DNA of 18,109 nucleotides from an uncultured Blautia sp. (GCA_900539145.1 UQAX01000049.1:1-18109), one strand, 5' to 3'. Counted from the first letter of the stretch, positions 7,713 to 15,876 are shown. The notes: generated by a model not told the origin, from the sequence alone. Translations and numbers: made by a program.

Positions 7713-9080
7713 ATGGAATTTAAAAAGAATGATTTGGTAACAGTGAAAATTGAAGATATGGGGCATGACGGAGAAGGTATTGGAAAAGCTGAGGGATATA
7801 CGCTGTTTATTAAAGATACGGTAATCGGTGATGTAGTGGAAGCCAAGATTATGAAAATGAAGAAAAATTATGGCTATGCGAGACTTGTACGTGTGTTGGA
7901 AGCTTCCAAAGACAGAACAGAGCCAAAATGTCCTGTGGCAAGAGCATGCGGAGGCTGCCAGTTACAGTTTTTAACTTATGAAAAGCAGTTGGAATTTAAG
8001 AAGAAGAAAGTGATGGGAAATCTGGAGAGGATTGGAGGATTTTCTGATATTTCTGTGGAAAAAGTGATGGGAATGGAAAATCCGTGGCGTTATCGAAATA
8101 AAGCGCAGTTTCCGGTAGGAAAAGACAAAGACAGAAATCTGATTACCGGATTTTATGCGGGAAGAACGCATTCCATTATTCCAAATACCAACTGTTATTT
8201 GGGGGTTGAGGTAAACGAAGAAATTTTAAATGCAGTGCTGGATTACATGAGAGAAAATCATGTTGAACCTTACGATGAAGCAACCGGTAAAGGTCTAGTG
8301 CGCCATATTCTCATACGGTATGGATTTAAAACAAAAGAAATTATGGTTTGCATCATTATAAATGGAAGAAAAATTCCAAATGCAGCAGGGTTAGTAGAGA
8401 AACTGAAAGACATTTCCGGCATGACAAGCATTACCTTAAATGTAAATACAAAGAGAAACAACGTGATTTTAGGAAATGAAATTTTGCCTTTGTGGGGGAA
8501 AGAATTTATTACAGATTATATCGGAGAAGTGAAATATCAGATTTCTCCCCTTTCCTTTTATCAGGTAAATCCGGTGCAGACAGAAAAACTCTATGGTACA
8601 GCGCTGGAATATGCGGGACTTACAGGAAAAGAAACGGTTTGGGATTTGTACTGTGGAATTGGCACGATTTCTCTGTTTTTAGCCCAAAAGGCGAAAAAGG
8701 TTTATGGTGTGGAAATCGTTCCGGCAGCCATTGAAGACGCAAGAAAAAATGCAGAGCTTAATGGAATTGAAAATGCGGAGTTTTTTGTGGGGAAGGCAGA
8801 AGAAGTATTGCCTGCGAAATATAAAGAAGACGGTGTGTACGCAGATGTCATTGTGGTAGATCCTCCAAGAAAGGGCTGCGACGGAGCGTTGATTGAGACT
8901 ATGCTGTCTATGAAACCGGAGAGAATTGTGTATGTAAGCTGTGACTCTGCTACATTGGCAAGGGATTTAAAGGTGCTGTGTGAGAAGGAATATCAGGTGA
9001 AGAAGGTGGCTGTGTGCGATATGTTTCCGGGAAGCGTGCATGTGGAGACTTGTGTGTTGCTACAAAGACGAACTATGTAG
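7713..9080 (+). CDS. rlmD: 23S rRNA (uracil-C5)-methyltransferase, RlmD/RumA family
   Basis: A 455-residue SAM-dependent enzyme that methylates C5 of a uridine in 23S rRNA (U1939 in the E. coli enzyme; some Firmicute members also act on U747). An N-terminal TRAM domain covers about 1-60. Cys73, Cys79, Cys82 and Cys161 match the four ligands of the family's 4Fe-4S cluster. The SAM motif DLYCGIGTISLF lies near 310-322, VDPPRKGCD follows, and the catalytic Cys410 sits in YVSCDSATLARDL. The frame is open from further upstream, but the ATG at 7713 preceded by ATAGGAG starts exactly at the TRAM domain. The protein ends soon after the conserved HVET motif (HVETCVLLQRRTM). Conjugative-element remnants begin within about 250 bases of its stop, so its 3' end may be an integration site. 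Confidence 0.94.
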   Translation: MEFKKNDLVTVKIEDMGHDGEGIGKAEGYTLFIKDTVIGDVVEAKIMKMKKNYGYARLVRVLEASKDRTEPKCPVARACGGCQLQFLTYEKQLEFKKKKVMGNLERIGGFSDISVEKVMGMENPWRYRNKAQFPVGKDKDRNLITGFYAGRTHSIIPNTNCYLGVEVNEEILNAVLDYMRENHVEPYDEATGKGLVRHILIRYGFKTKEIMVCIIINGRKIPNAAGLVEKLKDISGMTSITLNVNTKRNNVILGNEILPLWGKEFITDYIGEVKYQISPLSFYQVNPVQTEKLYGTALEYAGLTGKETVWDLYCGIGTISLFLAQKAKKVYGVEIVPAAIEDARKNAELNGIENAEFFVGKAEEVLPAKYKEDGVYADVIVVDPPRKGCDGALIETMLSMKPERIVYVSCDSATLARDLKVLCEKEYQVKKVAVCDMFPGSVHVETCVLLQRRTM

Positions 9081-9194
9081 AAATCCTTAATTTTAGGCAC
9101 TTTTTCAAGCATATCGTCTTTACGAGCGAGGGCGATAAAATCAGAAATAAAGAGATAAAAAACTATATCAATGTTTCGGTAGTTGTTGATATAG
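9064..9194. repeat. Two inverted repeats around and just past the rlmD stop codon
   Basis: AAAGACGA (9064-9071, last codons of rlmD) pairs exactly with TCGTCTTT (9114-9121). CTATATCAA (9163-9171) pairs exactly with TTGATATAG (9186-9194) across 14 bases. Neither has a T-tract behind it. The interval has no convincing gene. The first could be a junction or recombinase site, the second an RNA hairpin; both roles are speculation. Confidence 0.4.
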
Positions 9195-9230
9195 AGTGTG
9201 GGAACACAATAAATTAAATATTGAATTTGA

Positions 9231-9258
9231 GGGGTACTTGTAAAAAAGTATCCCTTTT
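9231..9258 (+). terminator. First of two tandem intrinsic terminators ahead of the truncated cwlT
   Basis: GGGGTACTT (9231-9239) pairs with AAGTATCCC (9246-9254) as a 9-bp stem with one G-U pair and a 6-base loop, followed by TTTT. It could end rlmD transcription or form part of an attenuator left from a deleted gene. Confidence 0.65.
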
Positions 9259-9265
9259 CAATGTA

Positions 9266-9295
9266 AGACGTTCAGAAATGAGCGTCTATTTTTTT
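9266..9295 (+). terminator. Second tandem intrinsic terminator
   Basis: AGACGTTCA (9266-9274) and TGAGCGTCT (9279-9287) form a 9-bp stem with one G-U pair and a GAAA tetraloop, followed by ATTTTTTT (to 9295). This is a strong terminator, placed only 12 bases before a ribosome-binding-site-like AAAGGAG (9306-9312). Confidence 0.78.
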
Positions 9296-9315
9296 ACCAA
9301 AAATGAAAGGAGCAT

Positions 9316-10107
9316 GTGCTATTGGCTATCATTCAAGTAGAAAGTGGCGGTACGGCAGAAGATGTTATGCAGAGTTCAGAAAGTCTTGGTTTACCGCCTA
9401 ATTCCTTAGATACGGAAAGCTCAATCAAGCAGGGGTGTAAGTATTTTGCGTCCCTGCTTTCTTCCTGCAAAAATCAAGGTATCGACGATTTGAATGTAGC
9501 GATACAGTCCTATAACTATGGCGGTGGCTATGTGGGCTATGTGGCAGGAAACGGAAAGAAACACACTTTTAATCTTGCAGAGAGCTTCGCCCGTGAGAAA
9601 TCGGGTGGAAAGAAAGTAACCTACACCAACCCGATAGCCGTTGCGAAGAACGGGGGCTGGCGGTATGGCTATGGAAATATGTTCTATGTGGAATTAGTCA
9701 ATCAATATCTGACCGTGGCACATTTTGATAATGCGACGGCACAAGCGATTATGAATGAAGCGTTGAAATATCAAGGCTGGAAGTATGTGTATGGTGGCAG
9801 TAACCCGAACACTTCCTTTGATTGTAGCGGACTTGTGCAATGGTGCTATGGAAAAGTTGGTATCTCCTTACCGAGAACCGCACAAGCACAGTATGACGCT
9901 ACCCAACATCTTCCACTCTCGCAGGCAAAGGCTGGGGACTTGGTGTTTTTCCATTCCACCTATAACGCTGGTTCGTATGTAACCCACGTCGGCATTTATG
10001 TAGGAAATAACAAAATGTACCATGCAGGCGACCCGATAGGATATGCAGACCTAAGTAGTAGTTACTGGCAACAGCACTTAATCGGTGCAGGACGAGTAAA
10101 ACAATAG
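9316..10107 (+). pseudogene. cwlT: 5'-truncated cwlT/orf14: two-domain cell-wall hydrolase of Tn916 type
   Basis: The intact Tn916-type CwlT (about 330 residues) has a membrane anchor, a lysozyme-like domain and an NlpC/P60 endopeptidase domain, and opens the cell wall for conjugation. Here the frame starts at a GTG (9316) or TTG (9322) and opens at LLAIIQVESGG. It therefore lacks roughly the first 70 residues: the anchor and the first part of the lysozyme domain. A stop codon at 9304 in the same frame shows no longer version exists. The lysozyme glutamate (VESGG, residue 9) and the NlpC/P60 residues Cys170 (DCSG), His224 (THVGIY) and His236 remain. AAAGGAG lies just upstream, so a cytoplasmic fragment could be made, but without export it cannot act on the wall. 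Confidence 0.85.
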
Positions 10108-10123
10108 AAAGGACTTGAAAAAT

Positions 10124-11035
10124 ATGTTTAAGAAGAATAAGAAACAGACAGAAACTATCAAAGAACCAAAAGAAAAAAAGGTGCGTACTGTCAAGGTAGG
10201 CACACATAAGAAAACTGTGATTGCGTTGTGGGTGGTGCTTATCGCAAGCGTGAGCTTTGGGGTGTATAAAAATTTTACGGCTATCGACCAGCACACGACC
10301 CATGAAAAAGAAATCATAGAGCTTCGCTTGCAGGACACCAACGGGATAGAAAATTTTGTGAAGAACTTTGCAAAGTCCTACTACACATGGAGTAACAGCA
10401 AAGAAGCGATTGAAGCAAGGACGCAGGCAATCAGCGGTTATCTGACAAAGGAATTGCAGGACTTGAATGTGGATACCATTAGAACCGATATACCGACCAG
10501 TTCCACGGTTACAGATGTGATTGTGTGGAATATCGAACAGTCGGGAACGGACACTTTTTCTGCTACCTACGAAGTAGATCAGCAGATAAAAGAGGGAGAA
10601 CAGACAAGCAATGTGAAAGCAACCTATACCGTAAAAGTCCATGTAGACGCTGACGGGGATATGGTAATCGTTCAGAACCCTACCCTTGCACCAGCAATCG
10701 AAAAATCAGACTATGAGCCTAAGACACCAGAAGCAGACGCAAGCGTAGACGCTGATACTGTAAACGACGCTACCGCATTTCTGGAAACATTCTTTAAGCT
10801 ATACCCTACCGCAACGGACAAGGAGCTTGCCTACTATGTAGAGGAAAATGCCCTTGAACCGATAAACGGGGACTATCTCTTTTCCGAGCTTGTTAATCCA
10901 GTATTTACGGCTGACGGCAAAAATGTGAAAGTGAGCGTTGCGGTGAAGTTCATTGACAACCAGACAAAGGCAACACAGGTATCACAATATGAGCTGACAC
11001 TTCATAAGGATAGCAACTGGAAGATTATAGGGTAA
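10124..11035 (+). CDS. Tn916 ORF13-type conjugal transfer protein (TcpC family)
   Basis: A 303-residue bitopic membrane protein of the conjugative type IV secretion apparatus. A Lys-rich cytoplasmic N-terminus is followed by one span at about 31-50 (VIALWVVLIASVSFGVY) and an extracytoplasmic part. That part contains two NTF2-like domains (about 70-190 and 215-303), as in TcpC of pCW3 and ORF13 of Tn916. Length is close to the family's about 310. The ATG at 10124 was preferred over an in-frame TTG at 10115 because GAAAGGA ends 10 bases upstream. It follows the truncated cwlT by 16 bases, as in Tn916. The gene appears intact, but its partners are missing, so it is probably an orphan. Confidence 0.88.
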   Translation: MFKKNKKQTETIKEPKEKKVRTVKVGTHKKTVIALWVVLIASVSFGVYKNFTAIDQHTTHEKEIIELRLQDTNGIENFVKNFAKSYYTWSNSKEAIEARTQAISGYLTKELQDLNVDTIRTDIPTSSTVTDVIVWNIEQSGTDTFSATYEVDQQIKEGEQTSNVKATYTVKVHVDADGDMVIVQNPTLAPAIEKSDYEPKTPEADASVDADTVNDATAFLETFFKLYPTATDKELAYYVEENALEPINGDYLFSELVNPVFTADGKNVKVSVAVKFIDNQTKATQVSQYELTLHKDSNWKIIG

Positions 11036-11041
11036 AACGAT

Positions 11042-11094
11042 AAAACCGTAGCTGTATTTCACAATCTGTTGTGATCTACACGCTACGGTTTTTT
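11042..11094 (+). terminator. Intrinsic terminator after orf13
   Basis: AAAACCGTAGC (11042-11052) pairs perfectly with GCTACGGTTTT (11082-11092), then more T. Inside the loop CACAA (11060-11064) and TTGTG (11069-11073) form a second stem, giving a stacked hairpin. The A-run on the left arm makes it potentially bidirectional. It separates the transfer genes from the cargo operon. Confidence 0.82.
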
Positions 11095-11196
11095 GTTTCA
11101 GTTACGTTTTAATTATATTTATGCCTTATATTATAACTGCTTAGAAACAAGGACTTTACTGAGCAAATTTATGAATGAAGAAAGGCGGAAATAAAT

Positions 11197-11901
11197 ATGG
11201 ATTATATCTTGGAAACGAGAAATTTAACAAAAAAAATCAAAAGTGAAAACATTATAAAGGGGATTTCTCTAAAGATACCAAAGGGAGAAACCTATGGCTT
11301 ATTAGGTCCAAATGGAGCAGGCAAAAGTACAACTATGAAACTTCTTTGCGGATTGTTAAAGCCTAGCAGTGGAGAAATTATTTTCAACGGCAAACAGTGG
11401 TCGAAAGACGCTTTAAGCAAAATAGGTGTTTTGATAGAAAATCCTGCAATTTATGGAAATTTAACTGCGAAAGAAAACATGGAAATTCATGCCTGTATGT
11501 TGGGTGTACCAGAAAAAGAAATAAGACGTGTTCTTACGCTGTTAAAAATGGATAAAACCGGGAAGAAAAAAGTATCTAATTTTTCTCTTGGAATGAAACA
11601 GCGTTTAGGGATTTCAATATCACTTTTAGGAAATCCTGATTTAGTCATTCTTGATGAACCAACAAATGGTTTAGACCCTGTCGGTATTCAAGAATTGCGA
11701 GACTTAATAAAAAGGCTAAATGACAGTGGAGTTACCGTCTTGGTTTCCAGTCATAATCTTGCGGAAATTCAACACATCGCTTCTTATGTTGGAATTATCA
11801 TAAACGGCAAATTAAAATACGAGGGAAAAGTAAATAGCAATAGCAATTTAGAAGATATTTTTATGAGTGTTACAAGAGAGGAGGAATATTCTTATGTATA
11901 A
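11197..11901 (+). CDS. LanF-type ABC transporter ATPase (lantibiotic immunity/resistance)
   Basis: A 234-residue ATPase powering a LanFEG exporter that expels lantibiotics from the membrane. Walker A GPNGAGKST is at 37-45, the signature SLGMKQ at about 129-134, Walker B LVILDEP at 149-155 and the H-loop His at 186. The Q-loop position carries Glu81 (IGVLIENPAIY) instead of Gln. This E-loop is a described hallmark of lantibiotic-immunity LanF proteins such as NukF. AAAGGCGG precedes the ATG. The upstream 100 bases (11098-11196) hold the operon's promoter, with only weak candidates such as TATATT at 11127-11132. The stop overlaps the next gene by 8 bases. It resembles SpaF/NisF/MutF and CprA of Clostridioides difficile; a bacitracin-type BcrA role is a less likely alternative. 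Confidence 0.9.
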   Translation: MDYILETRNLTKKIKSENIIKGISLKIPKGETYGLLGPNGAGKSTTMKLLCGLLKPSSGEIIFNGKQWSKDALSKIGVLIENPAIYGNLTAKENMEIHACMLGVPEKEIRRVLTLLKMDKTGKKKVSNFSLGMKQRLGISISLLGNPDLVILDEPTNGLDPVGIQELRDLIKRLNDSGVTVLVSSHNLAEIQHIASYVGIIINGKLKYEGKVNSNSNLEDIFMSVTREEEYSYV

Positions 11902-12652
11902 GTTATTTCGTTCAGAACTACTAAAATCAAAAAGGACTTTGCTTAGACCTGTTCTTTTCATAGGGGCTGTGATATTTGCTATTCTTCTTATGATAATAGC
12001 TAATTTAGCACCCGATACTTTGAAAAATTCATGGGAGCATTATACAAAAATGATTTTTAATATATGGACAATATCATTTAATACATTAGGTATTTCACTG
12101 CTGTGTATTTTGACAGAATATACAGAAAAGAAAAATAACACCTATCGTTCAATTTATGTAGAAGCACATTCGGCAGGAAAGGTGTGGGTAGCAAAAATAT
12201 TTACTTTGGCATTTTATTCACTTATGGCAACTGCTTTACTGACTGCTTTCGTCTGCATTTTAGCACTATTTAATCATCTTGGAACGAATACGATAATTTC
12301 TGTGTTAGAAATGGGTGGGATAACATGGCTGACATCTTTATCCATTATTCCTATTGGTTTGTTCTTTGCTCATAACTTTAAAGTGACTGGAGCTTTGGGA
12401 ATAGGCTTTCTAGGGTTTATTTCAGCACCTATTATGGCACCAGAAAATTACTGGATTTTTAATCCATATAGTTATGCAGTAAGAGGTATTGTACCCATTA
12501 CTAAAATTCATCCAAACGGAATTGTTTTAGAAAATACGAGTAAATTACTAAATACTAATACAATTATTATGGCTATTCTATTTGCAATTATATGTTTTTC
12601 AATATTTACATTGATAACATCAGTAATTTTTTCGCAAAGAGAGGGGAATTAA
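11894..12652 (+). CDS. LanE/MutE-type ABC transporter permease
   Basis: A 252-residue membrane subunit with six predicted spans at about 18-36, 54-74, 103-127, 141-160, 164-182 and 223-246, the layout of LanE permeases. The start at 11894 follows AGAGGAGG with about 9 bases spacing; an upstream GTG at 11867 would overlap the ATPase by 35 bases and has no ribosome binding site. Its N-terminus RSELLKSKRTLL is closely echoed in the next permease, indicating paralogues that assemble as a heterodimer around the ATPase dimer. Base composition is clearly A+T-rich compared with orf13. Confidence 0.86.
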   Translation: MYKLFRSELLKSKRTLLRPVLFIGAVIFAILLMIIANLAPDTLKNSWEHYTKMIFNIWTISFNTLGISLLCILTEYTEKKNNTYRSIYVEAHSAGKVWVAKIFTLAFYSLMATALLTAFVCILALFNHLGTNTIISVLEMGGITWLTSLSIIPIGLFFAHNFKVTGALGIGFLGFISAPIMAPENYWIFNPYSYAVRGIVPITKIHPNGIVLENTSKLLNTNTIIMAILFAIICFSIFTLITSVIFSQREGN

Positions 12653-12653
12653 G

Positions 12654-13406
12654 ATGTACTTAATAAAAGCATTGCGTGTAGAACGTATAAAGAGTAAAAG
12701 GACTATGCTAAATATAATTCCTTTTGTATTATCTATTATAGTGGTTTCCTCTATTTTTTTTCTTTGCAGGACAAGTAGTAAAGATGAAATAGTTTCTGAA
12801 AGCATACACTATTGGATAAGTATCTCAGCTATGATTGCTCCTTTGTTAGTAGGGATTTTAGCTGGTATTATGGGAGAACAAGAACAGGAAGCTGGTAATT
12901 ATCAAGTAATAAGAAGGAGTGTCCATAAAGGGCAGAATTGGCTCTTTAAATGTATCTATTTATTATTCATACTGACTTCCTTTGTCCTTGTCTCTATGGT
13001 ATTATTATACATTGGTATATGGGGTATCTATCACCCAGACAACTGTACAGCTCTCCTTTTTTTGAAAACCGCAATTATCTTTTTGATAGGTTTGATTTTT
13101 CTTGTACCGTTCCAACTATGGAGTAGTTTCTATTATAATATAGGTGCTTCAATAGGATTTGGAATTTTTGGAACAATATTGGTCGCTTATATCAGTTCCT
13201 TTCCAATAATTGAAGAAAATATCTGGAGATTTATTCCGTGGATATGGTCTTTGAAAACAACAGAGATATTCGTTGATAATAACAATTTATATGTGCAAGG
13301 GTTTAATTTACCATTAGATTTGATGATACAGATATTATCAACTGTTCTGCTTTTCGTAGGAATGATGATTTGGTTTAGAAAGTGGGAGGGAAAAACAAAA
13401 GGATAA
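12654..13406 (+). CDS. LanG/MutG-type ABC transporter permease
   Basis: A 250-residue second membrane subunit, with spans at about 18-37, 52-73, 100-124, 134-152, 161-181 and 223-241. It starts one base after the previous stop and is preceded by GAGGGG. N-terminal RVERIKSKRTML matches the partner permease. With the preceding two genes it makes a complete LanFEG set. The stop lies 13 bases before the regulator gene, so transport and signalling genes are one transcription unit. Confidence 0.86.
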   Translation: MYLIKALRVERIKSKRTMLNIIPFVLSIIVVSSIFFLCRTSSKDEIVSESIHYWISISAMIAPLLVGILAGIMGEQEQEAGNYQVIRRSVHKGQNWLFKCIYLLFILTSFVLVSMVLLYIGIWGIYHPDNCTALLFLKTAIIFLIGLIFLVPFQLWSSFYYNIGASIGFGIFGTILVAYISSFPIIEENIWRFIPWIWSLKTTEIFVDNNNLYVQGFNLPLDLMIQILSTVLLFVGMMIWFRKWEGKTKG

Positions 13407-13419
13407 AGGAGTAATTTGC

Positions 13420-14088
13420 ATGGCTAAAATATTAGTAATAGATGACGATACATCTTTACTTCAACTTATAAAAAATGCTTTAGAAAATGACCATAACATA
13501 ACGACGTATACTGGATTATCCAATGTATCTGTTCGAGATATAAATACACACGATTTATTGATACTTGATGTTATGATGCCAGAATTAGACGGGTTTACTT
13601 TTCTAAAAGAGAAAAGACGAGAAATAGACATACCCGTGTTATTTCTAACTGCTAAAAATTTTGAGCAGGATTTAGTAGAAGGATTTTCTGTCGGTGCAGA
13701 TGATTATATGATAAAACCCTTTTCTATCAAGGAACTTCGTTATCGAATAATGGCTCATTTGCGTAGGGAAAATAGGACAAAAAGCAATCTAATTCATATC
13801 GGAAATATTTTTTGCGATTTTACAGCCAGAAAAATTTATGTAAATGAAGCAGAAATAAATTTGACTTCAACAGAATATGAAATATGCTCTTTGCTAATGC
13901 GTAATCCTAACCGTGTGTTTACAAAAGATGAGATATATGAAAAAATTTTCGGATTTGACGGTATGGGAGACGCTGAAACGACAATAAGAGAAAGGATTAA
14001 AGAAATTAGAAAAAAATTCAAAGGTTATCAAGAAGAACCGATAAAAACAATTTGGGGAGTTGGTTATCAATGGGAAAAAAATCAATAA
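13420..14088 (+). CDS. OmpR-family response regulator of the lantibiotic operon (NisR/SpaR-like)
   Basis: A 222-residue regulator. The receiver domain (about 3-113) has IDDD (7-10), phosphoacceptor Asp50 in LILDVMMPELDGF, Thr77 and Lys99 in MIKPF. A winged-helix domain (about 125-220) ends in IWGVGYQWE. AAAGGAG lies 7 bases before the ATG. The gene overlaps the kinase gene by 19 bases. By analogy with SpaRK, NisRK and CprRK it probably activates the transporter genes upstream when the kinase senses a lantibiotic or related peptide. This is inference from family and position. No lan-box-like repeat was recognised before 11197. Confidence 0.91.
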   Translation: MAKILVIDDDTSLLQLIKNALENDHNITTYTGLSNVSVRDINTHDLLILDVMMPELDGFTFLKEKRREIDIPVLFLTAKNFEQDLVEGFSVGADDYMIKPFSIKELRYRIMAHLRRENRTKSNLIHIGNIFCDFTARKIYVNEAEINLTSTEYEICSLLMRNPNRVFTKDEIYEKIFGFDGMGDAETTIRERIKEIRKKFKGYQEEPIKTIWGVGYQWEKNQ

Positions 14089-15455
14089 TGCGAATGTTAT
14101 TGACACTAAGTATTTCTCAAATTTGCTACGCATTTATTGCAGTAATGATATTTGGCATAGGGACTTTTTTTCTGGTAGAGACAGGATTTATACTTTCACC
14201 AGATGTAATAACTAAAAATGTTGAAACTGTAAAAAATAATGCTCTTAATGGTACGCTAGATGAAGTGTCCATACCAGATTATATTGAATATACTAAACTT
14301 TCAGAGAGTGGTAATTATGTATATGGTTCTATACAAGATGAAGAACTAATAAAAGAAGTCTGCGAAAAGGGAAAAGTCAATCAATTACGATTTATGAATG
14401 GAACAACTTATGAACTTGTTAGTAATTCATCTGAAAAGTGGATTTTAGGATATAAGAGTGCTACTTCGCAGTTTTCTAACAATTTTTTGAGGAACATCTT
14501 TCCTAGTGCCGATTTAACAATTATTATCTGTTTTCTTCTTGTGGTAATCATAGGCTTTTTAGTTATTTTAAAACTATATAGAAATCGGCTAAGTAAAGAG
14601 TTAAATAAGATAACAAATATACAAAAAACCATTTTGTCTGACGATGAAGAGATTTCTGAATTATCCAGCCCATTAAAAGAGGTAAATGATATTCTTATTA
14701 TTTTGAGCGAAATGGAAAAGACAGTAAAAGAAAGTACAAAAAAACAGTTGAAACAAGCACAGCTTTTAGAAAATAGTATTCAATCACTTACCCATGATAT
14801 ACAAACACCTGCTACTGTAGTATCTGGAAATTTAGAATTGCTAGAAGAAACAAATATGGATATAAAACAAAAAGAATATGTTAAATATGCTCAAGACGGA
14901 ATTTCTAAAATATCTGAATATGTGGAAGAATTAAAAACTCTTGCAAAATTGGAACAACCTAAAACAAAATATGTTCATTTCAATGAAAAATATGTAGATA
15001 ATTTGATTTCACTTGCAAATCAAATAGCCCGTTTAAAAAACGTAACCGTTTCTGTAATACAAAAAGATTTGACAGATGATTTGTTGATAGAGCCAAAAGA
15101 TGTTCAAAAGGCTTTTCAAAATATCATTTCAAATGCTGTTGGATTTTCAGAAAAATCTTCTCAAATAAAATTACAGTTTATCAAGAGTAAATCAGAGTAT
15201 ATTGTAAGTGTAATTGATAATGGAAAAGGTTTTAGTAAGGAAAGTTTGCAAAAAGCAACTCAAAAATTTTATTCAGAAAATAAGGCGAGAAGTGGTTCTC
15301 ATTATGGATTAGGACTTTCAATAGTCGAAAAAATAATGAATGAACATGGTGGATTTCTTCAAATTGAAAATTTAGAAGTTGATAATATAATTGTTGGAGC
15401 AAAAGTTTCTCTTATTTTTCCGCTTAAATCGAATGTTCATGAAAAATTAAGTTAA
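14070..15455 (+). CDS. Sensor histidine kinase of the lantibiotic operon (NisK/SpaK-like)
   Basis: A 461-residue kinase. Spans at about 12-36 and 149-169 enclose an extracytoplasmic domain of about 112 residues, the NisK/SpaK layout, rather than the very short loop of BceS-type kinases. His242 in SLTHDIQTPATVVSGN is the phosphorylation site. The ATPase domain has NIISNAVGF (351-359), DNGKGFS (383-389) and HYGLGLSIV (411-419). The ATG at 14070 was chosen over an in-frame TTG at 14052; GGAG at 14055-14058 fits the ATG. Codon use is strongly A+T-rich, more so than the host genes in the same window. It is the last gene of the five-gene operon. Confidence 0.9.
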   Translation: MGKKSIMRMLLTLSISQICYAFIAVMIFGIGTFFLVETGFILSPDVITKNVETVKNNALNGTLDEVSIPDYIEYTKLSESGNYVYGSIQDEELIKEVCEKGKVNQLRFMNGTTYELVSNSSEKWILGYKSATSQFSNNFLRNIFPSADLTIIICFLLVVIIGFLVILKLYRNRLSKELNKITNIQKTILSDDEEISELSSPLKEVNDILIILSEMEKTVKESTKKQLKQAQLLENSIQSLTHDIQTPATVVSGNLELLEETNMDIKQKEYVKYAQDGISKISEYVEELKTLAKLEQPKTKYVHFNEKYVDNLISLANQIARLKNVTVSVIQKDLTDDLLIEPKDVQKAFQNIISNAVGFSEKSSQIKLQFIKSKSEYIVSVIDNGKGFSKESLQKATQKFYSENKARSGSHYGLGLSIVEKIMNEHGGFLQIENLEVDNIIVGAKVSLIFPLKSNVHEKLS

Positions 15456-15484
15456 TTTGCTACCTGCGGAGCAGATCAGCAAAT
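15455..15484 (+). other. Hairpin directly after the kinase stop, without T-tract
   Basis: ATTTGCT (15455-15461) and AGCAAAT (15478-15484) pair, with an inner CTGC-GGA-GCAG stem. It overlaps the stop codon's last base. The absence of a following T-run argues against a normal terminator. It may protect the 3' end of the mRNA. Confidence 0.4.
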
Positions 15485-15493
15485 AGATAATGC

Positions 15494-15526
15494 AAAAAGG
15501 GAAAACAAGAAGCTGATTACTTCTTG
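15494..15526 (-). terminator. Terminator of the XRE regulator gene
   Basis: On the minus strand CAAGAAG (15526-15520) pairs with CTTCTTG (15512-15506) and is followed by TTTTCCCTTTTT. The stem includes the gene's stop codon. It faces the end of the kinase operon, so the two units converge here. Confidence 0.65.
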
Positions 15527-15876
15527 CTCTCCCTACTGTTCAAGATACCGTCAATCGTACCTTGAATAATTTTTAATTCGTTATCACTCAATAAATCAAG
15601 AGAGGTTTCTATCTGACGGCGAGCTGTGCTTTTTGCTACTTTCTCCGCTGGATAGAAATATTCATCAACTGATATATTGAACATGGTAACTAAATCATGG
15701 AATAATTGAAAACTTGGGTGTGAACCAACATTTTCAATATCTGCGATATGACGTTCCCCATAGAATACCTTATCGCCTAAATCATTACGAGAAAGTCCCG
15801 CTTTCTCACGGGCTTCTCTGATTGCCAGCCCTAGCGGTCTGAAATCAAAAGTATGTGTTTCTTTTGTTTTCCTCAT
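15517..15876 (-). CDS. XRE-family transcriptional regulator, Tn916 ORF9 homologue
   Basis: A 119-residue DNA-binding protein with a helix-turn-helix at about 12-68 (GLAIREAREKAGLSRNDLGD, then RHIADIENVGSHPSF) and a short C-terminal helical part. The FDFRPLGLAIREAR start and SVDEYFYPAE segment match what I recall of ORF9 of Tn916, which represses the element's regulatory genes. As in Tn916 it is transcribed opposite to the cargo. AGGTGAT precedes the ATG at 15876. In this remnant its normal targets (orf7/orf8 region) are not present, so it may only control itself or the leader region to its right. Confidence 0.88.
   Translation of the reverse strand: MRKTKETHTFDFRPLGLAIREAREKAGLSRNDLGDKVFYGERHIADIENVGSHPSFQLFHDLVTMFNISVDEYFYPAEKVAKSTARRQIETSLDLLSDNELKIIQGTIDGILNSRESKK

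Noticed and set aside
9014..9217. 67-codon open frame overlapping the end of rlmD
   Set aside because: It starts inside rlmD in another frame, has no ribosome binding site, and its content resembles no family I know. It spans the inverted repeats, so it is likely fortuitous.
9314..9340. Eight-codon ORF (MCYWLSFK) as an attenuator leader peptide
   Set aside because: It lies after both terminators rather than before them, its ATG is one base from the AAAGGAG site, and it overlaps the truncated cwlT frame.
9899..10642. Long minus-strand frame (247 codons) opposite cwlT/orf13
   Set aside because: It is antisense to two genes with clear family matches, is rich in Cys/His/Phe typical of shadow frames, and has no start signal.
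11171..11194. Seven-codon ORF just before the LanF gene as a regulatory leader peptide
   Set aside because: It lacks a ribosome binding site and competing hairpins, and it merely covers the LanF gene's own ribosome binding site.
11098..11196. Small lantibiotic precursor gene upstream of LanFEG
   Set aside because: No frame of suitable length with a Cys/Ser/Thr-rich C-terminus is present here or elsewhere in the operon.
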